Positions 5,823-6,264 of a stretch of 6,264 nucleotides of DNA are shown here, one piece after another. The DNA lies in NCBI GenBank assembly GCA_937863205.1, contig CALMGA010000186.1, positions 728 to 6,991 on the forward strand, in the 5' to 3' direction. The notes below the pieces were generated by a model. It saw only the letters and a list, made by a program, of their open reading frames with translations, did no database searches and was not told the origin of the DNA. The stretch's first letter is position 1. Every line of letters starts with the position of its first letter. Position numbers and translations under genes: made by a program. Origin of the DNA: an uncultured Beijerinckiaceae bacterium. Lineage in GTDB: Bacteria > Pseudomonadota > Alphaproteobacteria > Rhizobiales > Beijerinckiaceae.

Positions 5823-6264
5823 ATGATGCTTGATCGCCGCGCTTTTCTTCACGCAGGCGTTCTTGGCGCATCTACGCTGGTTGAGGCCGGGTTTCCTGGG
5901 GCGCGGGCGGCCGACACGATCGATGTCGGCGTGCTGTTCTCCCTGACCGGCGGCCTCACCATCATCGAGAAGTCCCTGCACGATGCGACCATGATGGCCA
6001 TCGCGGAGATCAACGCCGCCGGCGGCGTGCTCGGCAAGCCGGTCCGCGCCATCGCCGAGGACGGGGCCTCCGATCCGCGCAGCTTCAACGAGAAGGCCTC
6101 CAAGCTCGTCATCGAGGACAAGGTGACGACGGTGTTCGGCTGCTACACCTCGGCCAGCCGCAAGGCCGTGCTGCCGGTGTTCGAGAAGCGCAACGCGATG
6201 CTTTTCTATCCCACCTACTACGAGGGCTACGAGTGCTCGCGCAACGTGGTCTACACCGGCGCCG
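5823..6264 (+). CDS. Urea/short-chain amide ABC transporter binding protein (UrtA/FmdD type), 3' end outside window
   Basis: The first 147 residues are visible. DRRAFLHAG (4-12) is a twin-arginine export motif, followed by a hydrophobic stretch and an AxA-type cleavage site near residues 27-30, so the protein is exported folded to the periplasm. The mature part begins [15 protein letters not shown], typical of the UrtA/FmdD branch of the branched-chain-amino-acid-type binding proteins. [38 protein letters not shown] and [12 protein letters not shown] are family hallmarks of the urea/amide site. It would deliver urea or small amides to an ABC permease presumably encoded to the right. ATG at 5823 is preceded by AAGGA (5808-5812) at 10 bases; a second in-frame ATG at 5826 is equally usable. 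It closely resembles the AmiC-like neighbour in the ligand segments but, unlike it, has an export signal. UrtA versus FmdD cannot be settled from this fragment. Confidence 0.88.
   Translation, partial: MMLDRRAFLHAGVLGASTLVEAGFPGARAADTIDVGVLFSLTGGLTIIEKSLHDATMMAIAEINAAGGVLGKPVRAIAEDGASDPRSFNEKASKLVIEDKVTTVFGCYTSASRKAVLPVFEKRNAMLFYPTYYEGYECSRNVVYTGA

Noticed and set aside
1..6264. CRISPR array, tRNA or rRNA gene
   Set aside because: No regularly spaced repeats of suitable length and no tRNA or rRNA signatures were seen on either strand.

Overview
The window comes from a GC-rich bacterium, most likely a proteobacterium and probably an alphaproteobacterium (rhizobia-like). The grounds are strong G/C preference at third codon positions, an AmiC/AmiR-type amide-sensing pair, a UrtA/FmdD-type binding protein and an IS5-family transposase of the kind common in that group. 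The taxonomic call is an inference from style only.

Left part, 1-1486. A leftward gene with a GTG start (922) runs off the window edge. It encodes an FtsZ/tubulin-superfamily protein with a recognisable glycine-rich nucleotide loop. Upstream of it lies a 564-base non-coding stretch with a strong leftward terminator-like hairpin at 990-1035.

Middle part, 1487-3691. An AmiR-type ANTAR antiterminator (1487-2125, rightward) is followed immediately by a decayed IS5-family transposase on the opposite strand (about 2131-2889), then about 300 bases with no gene I can assign. Next is a leftward Prx5/PrxII-type peroxiredoxin (3197-3691). The insertion sequence and the peroxiredoxin now separate amiR from the amiC-like gene; in the classical Pseudomonas ami operon these two are adjacent.

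Right part, 3692-6264. A divergent control region carries a second leftward hairpin (3878-3916) and precedes the AmiC-like cytoplasmic amide sensor (4128-5291, rightward). A 531-base gap follows. It holds the best sigma-70 promoter in the window (TTGACA, 18 bases, TATCAT), a triple TCGCGRRG repeat and two tandem six-base-loop hairpins that resemble an ANTAR RNA target. It ends at the start of a Tat-exported binding protein for urea or short-chain amides (5823 to the window end).

Inferred logic: the AmiC-like protein holds the AmiR-like protein inactive until an amide binds. Free AmiR then acts on a nascent leader RNA, plausibly the long leader of the binding-protein gene, so that an amide or urea ABC uptake operon to the right is expressed. 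The peroxiredoxin and the tubulin-like gene have no evident functional link to this circuit.
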